A stretch of 64,000 nucleotides of DNA from Fimbriimonas sp. (GCA_029866005.1 JARXAE010000003.1:186001-250000), one strand, 5' to 3'. Shown: positions 34,702 through 42,745, counted from the first letter of the stretch. Translations and numbers: made by a program. Notes: generated by a model from the letters alone, not told the origin.

Positions 34702-35544
34702 ATGCAAATCAATCCGGCCCCCGTGCACGAAGAAGAAGGTATCCCCAGCTACCTGAACCGCCTGACGCAAGAACCGTTGCTCAGCGCGGAAAGCGAGATT
34801 GTGCTCACCCGGGCCATCCAGAACGGTGACCAAACCGCCCGCCGACGCCTCATCGAATCCAATATGCGCCTGGTGATCAACATCGCCAAAGGCTACAAGT
34901 GCCGCCATATCCCCATGGAAGACCTCATCCAAGAGGGCGCCATCGGGCTGATGCAAGCCACCGAAAGGTTCGATCCTGATCGCGGATTCCGATTCTCAAC
35001 CTACGCCACCCACTGGATCCGCCAGTCCATCGGCCGAGCCATCGACAACAAGTCGAAGGCGATCCGCCTCCCTGCCCACGTCTCCCAAACCATTCGCCGC
35101 GTCGAAAAAGAGCGCGCCAAATTTCTCCGCGAAACCGGACACGAGCCGACTCTCCAAGAACTCTCCGAACTCATCGGAATCTCGGTGGTCAAGCTTCAAC
35201 AAAACATGAGCGTGGGTCAAGAAATGCTCTCTCTCGACCTCCCCATCGGCGACGGCGGCGGAACCCTCGGCGGCATGATCCGCGACGAAACCACCATCAA
35301 CCCCGAAGAACGTGCGATGCGCGAATCCATCCTCTCCGAACTCCGAAATGTCGTCTCCGAACTCAGCGAGCGCGAGCAGCAAGTCATGGAATTCCGCCTC
35401 CGAGGCGATGGCGTCGAAGTTCAACCCGAAGAAATCGCCCAAGCCCTCAATCTCACAAGAGACCGAGTCCGCCAAATCGAAGTTCAAGCCATCCGCAAAC
35501 TGCGAATCATCGCTCAGCAAAGAAGGCTGAGAGAGCTGCTTTAG
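34702..35544 (+). CDS. Sigma-70 family RNA polymerase sigma factor, RpoD/RpoS-like (group 2)
   Basis: A 280-residue sigma factor with region 1.2 (DLIQEGAIGLMQATERFDP marks 2.2), core-binding and -10 recognition in region 2 (RGFRFSTYATHWIRQSIGRA), region 3, and region 4 with a helix-turn-helix (PEEIAQALNLTRDRVRQIE). Region 1.1 is absent, and at this length it is an alternative or reduced primary-type factor, not a full RpoD. The ATG at 34702 gives a complete N-terminus; a TTG at 34663 is possible. It borders repeat island 1. Confidence 0.92.
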   Translation: MQINPAPVHEEEGIPSYLNRLTQEPLLSAESEIVLTRAIQNGDQTARRRLIESNMRLVINIAKGYKCRHIPMEDLIQEGAIGLMQATERFDPDRGFRFSTYATHWIRQSIGRAIDNKSKAIRLPAHVSQTIRRVEKERAKFLRETGHEPTLQELSELIGISVVKLQQNMSVGQEMLSLDLPIGDGGGTLGGMIRDETTINPEERAMRESILSELRNVVSELSEREQQVMEFRLRGDGVEVQPEEIAQALNLTRDRVRQIEVQAIRKLRIIAQQRRLRELL

Positions 35545-35571
35545 GCTTTAGTCGGACCCTAAGGGAAATTT

Positions 35572-35606
35572 GATGCCTCGGGGTCCGAGACCCCGCAGGC
35601 TAAAGC
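35572..35606 (-). repeat. Repeat module A, copy 1
   Basis: A 35-base element of the A family (also at 36992, 49303, 49962 and 50351). It forms a hairpin with a 7-bp core stem (CGGGGTC with GACCCCG), a short outer stem GCCT/AGGC offset by one unpaired base, and a 3-base loop. The core stem here is CGGGGTC/GACCCCG, whereas other copies have CGGGATC/GATCCCG, a compensatory change that keeps the pairing. Confidence 0.85.
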
Positions 35607-35645
35607 TTAGAGCACCCTCACATACAAAAATCAATAGGATGAGTT

Positions 35646-35771
35646 ATGATCGGAGGAGGAAGAAACCGTCTTATGAAAAGGTGGACCTCAAAATGGGATC
35701 ATGATAAGTTCAGCACCATATTTGCTCAATTTTGCAACGGATGGCGTCTAGTCTACGGGATACCTGGCTGA
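35646..35771 (+). CDS. 41-residue protein translationally coupled to a small membrane protein
   Basis: A short open frame (MIGGGRNRLMKRWTS ... VYGIPG) with AGGA 6 bases before its ATG. Its stop overlaps the next start as TGATG, a classic coupling junction. An internal ATG at 35673 could give a 32-residue version. The sequence is basic and rich in Trp and Arg and matches nothing I know. Support comes from the coupling geometry and the ribosome-binding site; it could also act only as a leader peptide for the downstream gene. Confidence 0.5.
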   Translation: MIGGGRNRLMKRWTSKWDHDKFSTIFAQFCNGWRLVYGIPG

Positions 35772-35983
35772 TGAATCATCTGAAGGGCTCCAAGTTGCTC
35801 GATCGACTATTACTAGCACTTGTTGTGATATTCGCGATTGGCATCGGAGTACTGGTATTCGGCGGTATCTTACGAAGCAGTGATACAAGTGGTTACTTGA
35901 TCATGTGGATTTTTGGCTACCCTATCCTATCCCTCGCCGTTTACTTGATCGCTAAACTGGTTCTAAGCTTTGTCAGGCACTAG
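35771..35983 (+). CDS. Small two-helix membrane protein
   Basis: A 70-residue protein (MNHLKGSKLLDRL ...) with two clear membrane helices (LLLALVVIFAIGIGVLVFGG and LIMWIFGYPILSLAVYLIA) joined by a short polar loop. The start at 35771 is supported by the TGATG overlap with the 41-residue frame. A B-type repeat begins 8 bases after the stop. No family is recognised. It is the first confidently coding gene of repeat island 1. Confidence 0.65.
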   Translation: MNHLKGSKLLDRLLLALVVIFAIGIGVLVFGGILRSSDTSGYLIMWIFGYPILSLAVYLIAKLVLSFVRH

Positions 35984-35993
35984 AGCCAGAGCG

Positions 35994-36019
35994 ACGAGCC
36001 ACTTGCGTGGGCTGGGTAA
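35994..36019 (+). repeat. Repeat module B, copy 1
   Basis: The stretch ACGAGCCACTTGCGTGGGC followed by GGGTAAC matches the B module seen in both orientations through both islands. It fills nearly the whole gap between two genes, ending 3 bases before the next ATG. Confidence 0.8.
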
Positions 36020-36022
36020 CGT

Positions 36023-36547
36023 ATGAGTAGGACTGAGTACAAGTTTCGACAGATTATAGGACAAGAATCCATTGATATTTCGACTCAAGGGCAGCAGTAT
36101 CTTAAGTGTAAATATCCTGAGAAATGCTTCAACATAGTCAATTCGAAAGATTTTTGGCCAATCGTGGTTTCGGAACTGAGGTTGCCAGATTCGAGTTTTG
36201 TGAATGGATTCCTCATTCACGGAGATACTCCACCACTTATTCTCAATCCGGACGAACTCCCAGGATACGAAGATGCCCTAGTGGCTTACGCGTTCCTACT
36301 CGAAGGTTGGATACGCAAACGAGGTCGTTCAGTGCCTGGATCTCCGATTGCAGACATCTCCTTTCCAAGCATTGACATGACGCGGGAGCAGGAAAACGCG
36401 TTAATAATGCGGCTGGTCGAGAGGAAGAACTATGTCCTGTTTCATTTACTCGGTGAACTGTGTGTTAATGTGAAAAGCCAGGAAATCAAGGATCGGCTTC
36501 TGAGTAGAGGGCTTGCCCGAGCCGAACAGTTTTCATGGGTGGGGTAA
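36023..36547 (+). CDS. Orphan protein of unknown function in repeat island 1
   Basis: A 174-residue soluble protein (MSRTEYKFRQIIGQESIDI ...) with no signal peptide and no motif that I recognise. It has a central PDELPGYEDALVAYAFLLEG helix and a charged C-terminal helical part. Size, composition and isolation are reminiscent of immunity-type proteins, but this is only an impression. The stop overlaps a perfect AAGGAGG ribosome-binding site for the next gene, so the two form an operon. Confidence 0.65.
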   Translation: MSRTEYKFRQIIGQESIDISTQGQQYLKCKYPEKCFNIVNSKDFWPIVVSELRLPDSSFVNGFLIHGDTPPLILNPDELPGYEDALVAYAFLLEGWIRKRGRSVPGSPIADISFPSIDMTREQENALIMRLVERKNYVLFHLLGELCVNVKSQEIKDRLLSRGLARAEQFSWVG

Positions 36548-36562
36548 GGAGGATGATTCGAT

Positions 36563-36973
36563 ATGATGTTCGAAACCGACGGTCGAAAGATGTCTTACAA
36601 GGTGACAATCTGGATTGTCGTCGTCGGCTTTCCTTTGCATCTCTTCTTGTCGACGATGGAAGTCCTTGGCCAAGCTGACACGATTCTCGGATGCCTACTC
36701 ATAGGATTTGCGGCCTGCCACTTTTGGTACATGGCGGCAAATCCTGCGGTGTTCAGAGTTGAAGATGAGTTTCGGAACATCACAAAGACTGGCCGAAATG
36801 CAATTATTTTGCCTGGTGTTTTTCGATTTGTTGAGATGGTTTCTCTCTCGAGTCTGCCCGTTGAGCCTCTTAGGTGGATGCCCTACGCGGACGCTTCTCT
36901 TTGCTTCCTGGGGGCGCTTTACCTTTGGCGCAAGATATCGATCGTGGTTCGTCGCAACACGTCGAAACAATGA
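36563..36973 (+). CDS. Orphan membrane protein in repeat island 1
   Basis: A 136-residue protein with about four membrane helices (VTIWIVVVGFPLHLFLS, ILGCLLIGFAACHFWYMA, a weaker one near FRFVEMVSL, and ASLCFLGALYLW). The ATG at 36563 lies 10 bases after AAGGAGG, the strongest Shine-Dalgarno sequence seen in the window. It is co-transcribed with the preceding orphan gene. The family is unknown. An A-module repeat starts 18 bases after the stop. Confidence 0.68.
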   Translation: MMFETDGRKMSYKVTIWIVVVGFPLHLFLSTMEVLGQADTILGCLLIGFAACHFWYMAANPAVFRVEDEFRNITKTGRNAIILPGVFRFVEMVSLSSLPVEPLRWMPYADASLCFLGALYLWRKISIVVRRNTSKQ

Positions 36974-36991
36974 CTGACTGACTAGCCCCTC

Positions 36992-37026
36992 GATGCCTCG
37001 GGATCCTCGATCCCGCAGGCTAAATC
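36992..37026 (-). repeat. Repeat module A, copy 2
   Basis: A 35-base hairpin element: CGGGATC pairs with GATCCCG around a 3-base loop, with outer GCCT/AGGC offset by one base. It is followed by a short linker and an inverted B module (37053-37072). The same A-linker-B order occurs, reversed, at 49257-49337 and 49913-49996. Confidence 0.85.
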
Positions 37027-37052
37027 AACAACCAGCTACCTCTGCTTACACG

Positions 37053-37072
37053 GCCCACGCAAGTGGCTCGCC
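37053..37072 (-). repeat. Repeat module B, left arm of a perfect inverted pair
   Basis: GCCCACGCAAGTGGCTCGCC here is the exact reverse complement of the 20 bases at 37206-37225. The pair encloses a 133-base segment that holds one microprotein gene. Confidence 0.9.
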
Positions 37073-37083
37073 GCTGGGCATCT

Positions 37084-37182
37084 CTACTTGTCCTGTCCCA
37101 ATCCCAGTTTTGTCAGCCACCAAGAGAGTGCACAGAGAACAACTATTAGAATCACCATTGCAACTAGGAGGAGTGCCTGCAT
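37084..37182 (-). CDS. 32-residue single-helix membrane microprotein
   Basis: The frame reads MQALLLVAMVILIVVLCALS, then WWLTKLGLGQDK and a stop. It is one long hydrophobic helix ending in aromatic belt residues and a charged tail. GAGGAG lies 8 bases before the ATG, an ideal ribosome-binding site on the minus strand. The gene is centred between two perfect 20-bp inverted repeats and runs opposite to its island neighbours. Short hydrophobic proteins of this type include type I toxins and membrane-enzyme modulators; no antitoxin RNA can be shown here. The coding call rests on composition plus the ribosome-binding site. Confidence 0.6.
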   Translation of the reverse strand: MQALLLVAMVILIVVLCALSWWLTKLGLGQDK

Positions 37183-37205
37183 TCAAGCTACTCCTCGTCC
37201 ACAGT

Positions 37206-37888
37206 GGCGAGCCACTTGCGTGGGCAGGACCAAGCAGAAGTAGCCGGGGTGGCACTGGTAACCGCGCCCAGAACATCTTGACGCTCTCACCGAGCCAGGT
37301 TACCAGTGAACCAACTTGGAGTCGCCAGAGCTCTGACTGAAAATCCACCCACCCCAAACTCCCAACGAGCAGGTTGACAAACACCCCGAAACTTCGCCTA
37401 GTAGGTAGATGTTCAATTCTCACGGAAGCACCCGGTCCCGCCGCGTGACCACCCGCCAACCGCAGCACCACTCGCACCGATGTCCGCTTTTCCAGATTCA
37501 ACGAAAAGCACCGACTTCACCAAAATCCCCGCCGTCGCCCTACAACTCTGAACCCAAAAGCACCGAATTCACCGACCCCCACGTTGGCCGCCGTCAAGCC
37601 GCCACGAGTCGAATTACCCCCTGTTTCCCCATCAGCCAAAACTCAGGTTCAACGAATTACCCGTCTTTCCCCCCCCTCGAGCAAAGAGGAGACCCGCTTG
37701 AACCTGATTTACCCCAATTATCCAACCCCCACAAGCACTGCCCCTTCCTGCCCATCTTATGACGACGATGGAACACATTTGAACCTGAACTGCCCCACCA
37801 ACTTTACACACGCTGACCCCAACCGTCCCCAACAAAATCAAAAAAACACACCGAGTTGAACCTAACGCCCCCATCAAAATGCGTCGCA
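37206..37888 (-). repeat. Long repeat element, copy 1 (B + C hairpin + extended region)
   Basis: About 683 bases that recur inverted at 48080-48757, roughly 90% identical by eye. From left to right it has a B module, a C hairpin (CACTGGTAACC at 37253 pairing with GGTTACCAGTG at 37298) and a C-rich region with repeated AGGTTCAA/TTGAACCT words that can pair with each other. Open frames exist in it, but indels break the frame between copies and most differences are amino-acid changing, so it is judged non-coding. Similarity ends abruptly at CATCAAAATGCGTCGCA. Confidence 0.85.
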
Positions 37889-37917
37889 GTTCTCTCTCCC
37901 GACCAACGACCGACGAT

Positions 37918-37946
37918 AAAAAAAGTGCCCCCTGGAGGGAGGGGGC
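37918..37946 (-). terminator. Rho-independent terminator of the M10-like protease gene
   Basis: On the minus strand a perfect 7-bp stem (GCCCCCT with AGGGGGC, 6-base loop) is followed by AC and seven T. It lies 35 bases past the stop of the gene ending at 37981 and marks the right edge of repeat island 1. Confidence 0.85.
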
Positions 37947-37980
37947 TGGGGTTGGGGTTAGGTTGTGCGGTCAATAAATC

Positions 37981-38736
37981 TTAGTGGTGATGATGCTCGT
38001 GCTCATCGCAGGAGCCGTAGCCAAGGAAGTGGTGCCCGTGCGGAGCATCCGCCTTCGCCACAATGCTCTCGCACTCTTCGCGGATCGCCTGAACTGTCTC
38101 GATCTCCGTCGGGTTGGGCTTCGAAACCGGCCGTCGCAAGTCAAGCGGCCCCATCAGCATCCCCACGGTGTTCACGTCGTCAAGGCCAAACATATGCCCC
38201 AACTCGTGCCCCGCGGTGTGCCGCATCTGAACCGCGTTCATCTGCTTCCCGTTCGGATCAGTTGTCCGCAAGTGAATATCCGCATTAAAAATCGGCGTCG
38301 CCTGGTTCCCTTGTCGCTCAATCGTTCGACTCCAGTTGATGTAACCCGAAACAATCGAGCCATCCAACCGAACATCTTTGCCGTACCGAATCTTAATCGT
38401 CGCCTCTTCCCCCGGCTTGGCAAGCGCAAATTTCACATCGCCGTGCAGAGCCGTCTCCCACATCTCAAATGCACCGGCCAGCGACTCCGAACAAGCCCCA
38501 ATCTGCGAAGCGGGAGTGTCGCCATAATCAACCGCGACCAAGAGCCGCTGCCCCATGAGCATCGATTCGGCATATCCCTTCGCCTGGGCCTTGTCGCCGT
38601 TCGCAATCTGTCGCCGCGCCGCATCGATCGTATCGGAAGCCTGCGGATGAACCGCCGCCCGAGCCTTGAACCCTGCATATCCGGTTGCAAACAAAAGCCC
38701 CGTAACCGCGATAACCCCAAATTGCTGAACCTTCAT
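37981..38736 (-). CDS. Secreted M10-like zinc metalloprotease
   Basis: A 251-residue protein with a signal peptide or anchor (FGVIAVTGLLFATGYAGF). The zinc-binding motif GHELGHMFGLDD (about residues 176-187) has the HExxHxxGxxD form of metzincin-like proteases (matrixin side), followed by a Met (GMLMGP) where the Met-turn is expected. The C-terminus is His-rich and ends in HEHHHH. Upstream residues include strands typical of the M10 fold (ATIKIRYGKDVRLDG). It is predicted to cleave proteins outside the cytoplasm. The ATG at 38736 fits a signal peptide. Confidence 0.82.
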   Translation of the reverse strand: MKVQQFGVIAVTGLLFATGYAGFKARAAVHPQASDTIDAARRQIANGDKAQAKGYAESMLMGQRLLVAVDYGDTPASQIGACSESLAGAFEMWETALHGDVKFALAKPGEEATIKIRYGKDVRLDGSIVSGYINWSRTIERQGNQATPIFNADIHLRTTDPNGKQMNAVQMRHTAGHELGHMFGLDDVNTVGMLMGPLDLRRPVSKPNPTEIETVQAIREECESIVAKADAPHGHHFLGYGSCDEHEHHHH

Positions 38737-38866
38737 TGTGCCTCGGGTTTGGTATTTCCCGTGTGCCAACTCGCACAGCCCTGCCCCGTTTACCAGGGTC
38801 AAAACAAACAAGCATCGGTGCTAGCTGACACCGATGCTGGCTGGTAAAAGTGATGCCCGGCAAGCC

Positions 38867-39973
38867 TTACGGCTGTAGTTTTACGGTGTCAATCACTTTG
38901 CCTTTCGAGTCGATTTGCCGGACCGTCGCGCCGCTCCTGTCGTACTCCAGCGAAGTGAACGAGTACCCCGGAATATAAGCGGCAGTAAACGGCTTCCAGA
39001 GCTTCTTGTTGCCCGCAATCTTCTGGTCGTACAACTCAGCCCCGCCGGCCCCCGTGACAAAGTACGTCACGCCATTAATCGGTCTCGTGCGCTGGTAGTT
39101 GTGAACGTGCCCGTTGAAAACCGCCGTCACCCGACCTTGCTCAAAGATCGGAGCAACGACCTTCATGTAAACCTCATCCTTCTTTTTGTCCGAAGAGTGG
39201 AACGGCGGATGGTGGAACGCAACAAAACGCCACTTGTAATTCGCGCCCTTTGCAAGCTCCTGCTTCAGCCAGGTCTGCGGCCCAGTGCCTTTCCAGTTGA
39301 TGTAAGTGTTACTGTCAAGAATCACCCAGTATGCATCTCCGTAGCCAAAACCAAAGTTCCCCGGCCCCTTCGCCCACTTCGGCTTGAACTGTGGCAAGTG
39401 CCAGAACTTGTAGTAAGCAAGCCCATCGGGATAAGCCTTCAGATCCCGATAAGCGGTGTCATGGTTCCCAGGTGCCGCCGTGCTTGCCGTCTTGGCGAGG
39501 ATCGAACCGTAGACCGGGAAGTGATAAAGCAGATACTCGCTTTCGCGACCCCTCGGATAAACGATGTCTCCGACGTGGACGATCAGATCAGGGTCATACT
39601 TTTCGAGCTGCTTTCCCACGAGCCTTTGCCCAGGCAACCCTCGACCCGAGTCTCCAAAAACCGCGAGCCGAACTTTTCCACTCGGAAGACCATGAGCCTT
39701 GTAACTCTTCGAACCAACTGAATAAGACCAAGCCTGCCCCGGTCTGAGTCCGGAAACGACCCATTTGCGAACAAACAGGCCACGGGTGGCGAGTGAGATC
39801 GACGGCAAAGGACGTACCGTCAAGCCCTTCGCCTCAACGGGAATCTTGAGATCACCTTGCTGGATCACCTGGACGACCATCGTTCCCGGCGAAGAGGCAA
39901 GCTGCAGGTATGGCCCGGCGACTAATCCTGCCGTTGTCTGAGCCAATAAAGCGGGAACGAAAGCGGCGACCAT
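38867..39973 (-). CDS. Secreted calcineurin-like metallophosphoesterase (purple acid phosphatase-like)
   Basis: A 368-residue protein with a signal peptide (VAAFVPALLAQ). An N-terminal fibronectin-like region leads to the catalytic domain with FGDSGRG, HVGDIVYPRG, PGNHDTAY, FHHPPFHSS and NGHVHNYQR, which supply the two-metal centre. Tyr in PGNHDTAY and the fibronectin-like lead are reminiscent of purple acid phosphatases. It probably releases phosphate from extracellular esters. The start faces the divergent acyltransferase gene 21 bases away. Confidence 0.9.
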   Translation of the reverse strand: MVAAFVPALLAQTTAGLVAGPYLQLASSPGTMVVQVIQQGDLKIPVEAKGLTVRPLPSISLATRGLFVRKWVVSGLRPGQAWSYSVGSKSYKAHGLPSGKVRLAVFGDSGRGLPGQRLVGKQLEKYDPDLIVHVGDIVYPRGRESEYLLYHFPVYGSILAKTASTAAPGNHDTAYRDLKAYPDGLAYYKFWHLPQFKPKWAKGPGNFGFGYGDAYWVILDSNTYINWKGTGPQTWLKQELAKGANYKWRFVAFHHPPFHSSDKKKDEVYMKVVAPIFEQGRVTAVFNGHVHNYQRTRPINGVTYFVTGAGGAELYDQKIAGNKKLWKPFTAAYIPGYSFTSLEYDRSGATVRQIDSKGKVIDTVKLQP

Positions 39974-39984
39974 CTCGCTCAGTT

Positions 39985-39990
39985 TATACT
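39985..39990 (+). promoter_or_regulatory. -10 element directly before the start codon of the GNAT/FemAB-like gene
   Basis: TATACT lies only 4 bases before the ATG at 39995. A transcript starting at the normal distance would begin at or just inside the start codon. This is one of the clearest examples of the leaderless arrangement found across the window. Confidence 0.65.
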
Positions 39991-39994
39991 AGCT

Positions 39995-41029
39995 ATGATG
40001 CCGAAGCTGGAAATCGTGAAGGGCTTCTCGGTACATACCCTCTCGGGTGGCACAATCTTCCAAACACCCGAGTGGCAGCAGAACTGGCTGACCCACTATG
40101 GCGATCCCTCTCGAGTCATCAGCATTCAGGTGAGCGAGGGCAACGACCTCGTCGGCCTCTGGAATCTTTACCGTCACCGCTCGGGCTGGCGCTCCATCCG
40201 ACCCCTTGGCGTTGGACCAAGCGACTATCTTGGACCGGTGGGCGCCTATAACGAGTTGTTTCGGGAAGCAATTCATAGCTTCAACCAAAAGTCGCTCGTA
40301 GATATTCACCAGCTTCCCTCGGATCATCCGGCGCTGGGTGCTCTCGAAGGTCACGAAGCGATTGAGCAAGCCAAGTGCCTTGTGCTGGACCTTCCTGCCA
40401 ATTTTGATGACTACGTCAAAACCCTAAGCAAGAGTCTTCGCTACGATGTGAGGCGTATCAACGGAAAAGCCCTCCAGGAGAAAGGAGCGAGGGTCGAATG
40501 GGTGACCCCGGAGACAGTTGATAAGTTCGCCGATGCATTCTTCGAACTCCACAAGCTCCGCTGGAAGCAGCGGGGATTACCCGGAGCGTTCTTCGGCAAG
40601 GCAGAGCGCTTCCAGCGCGATTGGCTATGGCTCGCCGCCAGCCAGCAGAAGCTTTGGATGAACTTGCTGATCGCCGATGGGAAGCCGGTCGGTTGCGTCT
40701 ATGCCATGCGCCACGAGCAGACCTGCTACTTCTATCAAGCGGGAATGGACCCTGCCGCCGCCAGTCTGTCGCCGGGCACCGTCTTAGTCGCTCAAACCAT
40801 CGAGCGAGCGATCGAAGAAGGGTGTACCGAATTTGACTTCATGCGTGGCGATGAGCCGTACAAACGCAGGTGGAAACCAACCCGGGAACGAACCAATTTT
40901 CGGATCATTCTGCCACCTCAAACCGCCCTCACGAGGGCCGGCTATGCGTGGAACAAGGCGGCGTGGCGAGTAGAATCAAAGGTAAGAGAGCGCGTTGAGG
41001 GGAAAAGTCTCCGCAACCCTAAGCCTTAA
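39995..41029 (+). CDS. GNAT/FemAB-like acyltransferase (CelD family)
   Basis: A 344-residue protein. The N-terminal WQQNWLTHYGDPSRVISIQV and the central LSKSLRYDVRRINGKALQEKG are typical of the acetyltransferase_6/CelD group, and the C-terminal half has a second GNAT fold (VYAMRHEQTCYFYQAGMDP, FDFMRGDEPYKRRW). Such enzymes often modify exopolysaccharide or cell-wall precursors. It is followed 31 bases later by a glycosyltransferase gene on the same strand, consistent with surface-polymer work. Confidence 0.88.
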   Translation: MMPKLEIVKGFSVHTLSGGTIFQTPEWQQNWLTHYGDPSRVISIQVSEGNDLVGLWNLYRHRSGWRSIRPLGVGPSDYLGPVGAYNELFREAIHSFNQKSLVDIHQLPSDHPALGALEGHEAIEQAKCLVLDLPANFDDYVKTLSKSLRYDVRRINGKALQEKGARVEWVTPETVDKFADAFFELHKLRWKQRGLPGAFFGKAERFQRDWLWLAASQQKLWMNLLIADGKPVGCVYAMRHEQTCYFYQAGMDPAAASLSPGTVLVAQTIERAIEEGCTEFDFMRGDEPYKRRWKPTRERTNFRIILPPQTALTRAGYAWNKAAWRVESKVRERVEGKSLRNPKP

Positions 41030-41060
41030 AACTGACGTTAAACAAACGTAAGAAGCAAAG

Positions 41061-41741
41061 TTGACTAAACGTGTAGCGATCATTATTCCGGCCTATAACG
41101 AGGCCTCGCGCATCGCCACTGTACTCAAGGCGGTGAAGGCTTCTTCGTATGCGCACGAGATCATTGTTGTGAACGATGGCAGTGCTGACAACACCGCCGA
41201 GGTTGTCAAGGGCATCGAAGGCGTGCACCTTGTTGATTTGGTTAAAAATGTTGGTAAAGGTGGCGCGATGGTCGCCGGCGTCAGCTCGACGCTCGCTCCG
41301 ATTATTGCGTTTGTTGATGCAGATCTCGAAGGGATTGAGCCAGGTCATATCGATTCAATCGTCCTCCCTCTCATTCGAGGAGAATGCGACATGTGTGTCG
41401 GTGTTTTCCGCGGAGGGAAGATCGGCAGTAATGCCGCGATGGCAGTAACGCCCTTTCTGAGTGGACAGCGGGCGATGAAGAGAGAGCTTTTCGAGAGCAT
41501 CCCATACATCGGGGAGCTACGGTACGGGGTAGAAGTTGCGATCACCGAAGCGGTGCGGAAGAAGCGCTCAAAAGTAAAGCGAGTGATCCTGCGAGGCGTC
41601 AGCAATTGCTTTAAGGAAGAGAAGTTGGGCCTGGTTAAGGGACTTCAGGCACGAACAAAAATGTATCGCGACATCCGAGAAGCGATGGTGCGAACCAGAA
41701 AAAAGAAACGTGTCCAGCGCAAGAAATGGCTTGACCGTTAA
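41061..41741 (+). CDS. Family 2 glycosyltransferase
   Basis: A 226-residue GT-A enzyme: VAIIIPAYNEASRI at the N-terminus, EIIVVNDGSADNT for nucleotide-sugar binding, then GKGGAMVAG and the FVDADLEG segment with the DxD-like metal site. It lacks the C-terminal membrane helices of many relatives. It resembles small prenyl-phosphate or glucosyl-3-phosphoglycerate transferases; the donor is unknown. It starts with TTG. The end overlaps the convergent lipoprotein gene by 4 bases. Confidence 0.88.
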   Translation: MTKRVAIIIPAYNEASRIATVLKAVKASSYAHEIIVVNDGSADNTAEVVKGIEGVHLVDLVKNVGKGGAMVAGVSSTLAPIIAFVDADLEGIEPGHIDSIVLPLIRGECDMCVGVFRGGKIGSNAAMAVTPFLSGQRAMKRELFESIPYIGELRYGVEVAITEAVRKKRSKVKRVILRGVSNCFKEEKLGLVKGLQARTKMYRDIREAMVRTRKKKRVQRKKWLDR

Positions 41742-42745
41742 CTGTGCTCTTTCATCGCTTGGGCTATTTCTTTCTCTAGACGGGCTGTCTGTGTAGAATC
41801 GAAACCTTGCCAAAGTGCGCACACGACGCCCTTCTTGTTCACCAATGCACAGGTAGGAGTTGCGCTCACCATGACCCAGAAAGCTTTTTCGTCTGTAACG
41901 GAATAGTCGCCGCCGGCACCCAGCGAGACTTCGACTTTGGCCGCCCCTAACTGCGTCTTCGAGAGCCAGCTCCGCATTCCGGCTGAAATAGGATCTGCAG
42001 GATCTGAGAAAAGGACTAGAGACCAGTTATCACCAAGTTTTTTGGAGCTGTTTTTCTTCATTTTCGAAAAATCAAGCACCTGTCCGTTGAAGAGGCTCAT
42101 GGGTTCCGTGGGTAGGAACGCCATCACGTATCCATCTGGAACTCTTACCGTGAAGTCGCTGTCCTGCAAGCTTGCATTAAGTTCCCATTTGCTAATCATA
42201 AACTCCCCCGATGGACCCAAGAATCGCTTGAGCTCACCTTCTGTGCTGAGTTCAAACTCGAATTTCTGAGGTCCAGCTTGAGTCTGAACAAACGTAGTCC
42301 AAACTTCGTTTCCGCCCGCCTTTGTGAGCTTCCAATCCTTTGACGGAGCGATTTGAAGCGGCGTGACTCCGTACGCAAATAGGCATGCGGTCACCTGAGG
42401 AGCAACGAGCTTTCCAATGCTGGGGAAGAATTTCCCCCCCCAAGGAATGGTTGCGTACTTGTTTGCATCTCCGTCAACTTCCAGCCATCCGTCCTTATCG
42501 TTGACCAGTGCAATCAGTTTTTGGGAAGTCGTTTTGGCCTGGTTAGGAAGCTTGCGAAGAATCGAAACCGGCCGGGTTTTAGAGCCCAACTTCAAAGTTG
42601 CTTCCGCGCGGATGCTTTTCGCGCTACTGATCTGCTTAGTGAACTGTTCCAGGGAGCTTCCTTTCTGGCATCCGGACGTGAGAAGTCCGGCAACGATTGA
42701 CATCGCACACATGGTCATTATTTGCTCTAATCTTGCCAGTCGCAT
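41738..42745 (-). CDS. Lipoprotein with LolA-like and thioredoxin-like parts
   Basis: A 335-residue protein with the lipobox LLTSGC near residue 25. The first part (AEATLKLGSKTRPVSILRK, TTFVQTQAGPQKFEFEL) resembles LolA/LppX lipid-carrying folds. The last ~100 residues (WSLVLFSDPADPISAGMRSW ... TPTCALVNKKGVVCALW) resemble a thioredoxin-like domain without an active CxxC. The precise role is unknown. It is transcribed divergently from cheW, 52 bases apart. The ATG at 42745 places the lipobox correctly. Confidence 0.72.
   Translation of the reverse strand: MRLARLEQIMTMCAMSIVAGLLTSGCQKGSSLEQFTKQISSAKSIRAEATLKLGSKTRPVSILRKLPNQAKTTSQKLIALVNDKDGWLEVDGDANKYATIPWGGKFFPSIGKLVAPQVTACLFAYGVTPLQIAPSKDWKLTKAGGNEVWTTFVQTQAGPQKFEFELSTEGELKRFLGPSGEFMISKWELNASLQDSDFTVRVPDGYVMAFLPTEPMSLFNGQVLDFSKMKKNSSKKLGDNWSLVLFSDPADPISAGMRSWLSKTQLGAAKVEVSLGAGGDYSVTDEKAFWVMVSATPTCALVNKKGVVCALWQGFDSTQTARLEKEIAQAMKEHS

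Noticed and set aside
37984-38847. Plus-strand 287-codon frame opposite the M10-like protease
   Set aside because: The minus-strand frame has a signal peptide, a zinc motif and a terminator; the plus frame has none.
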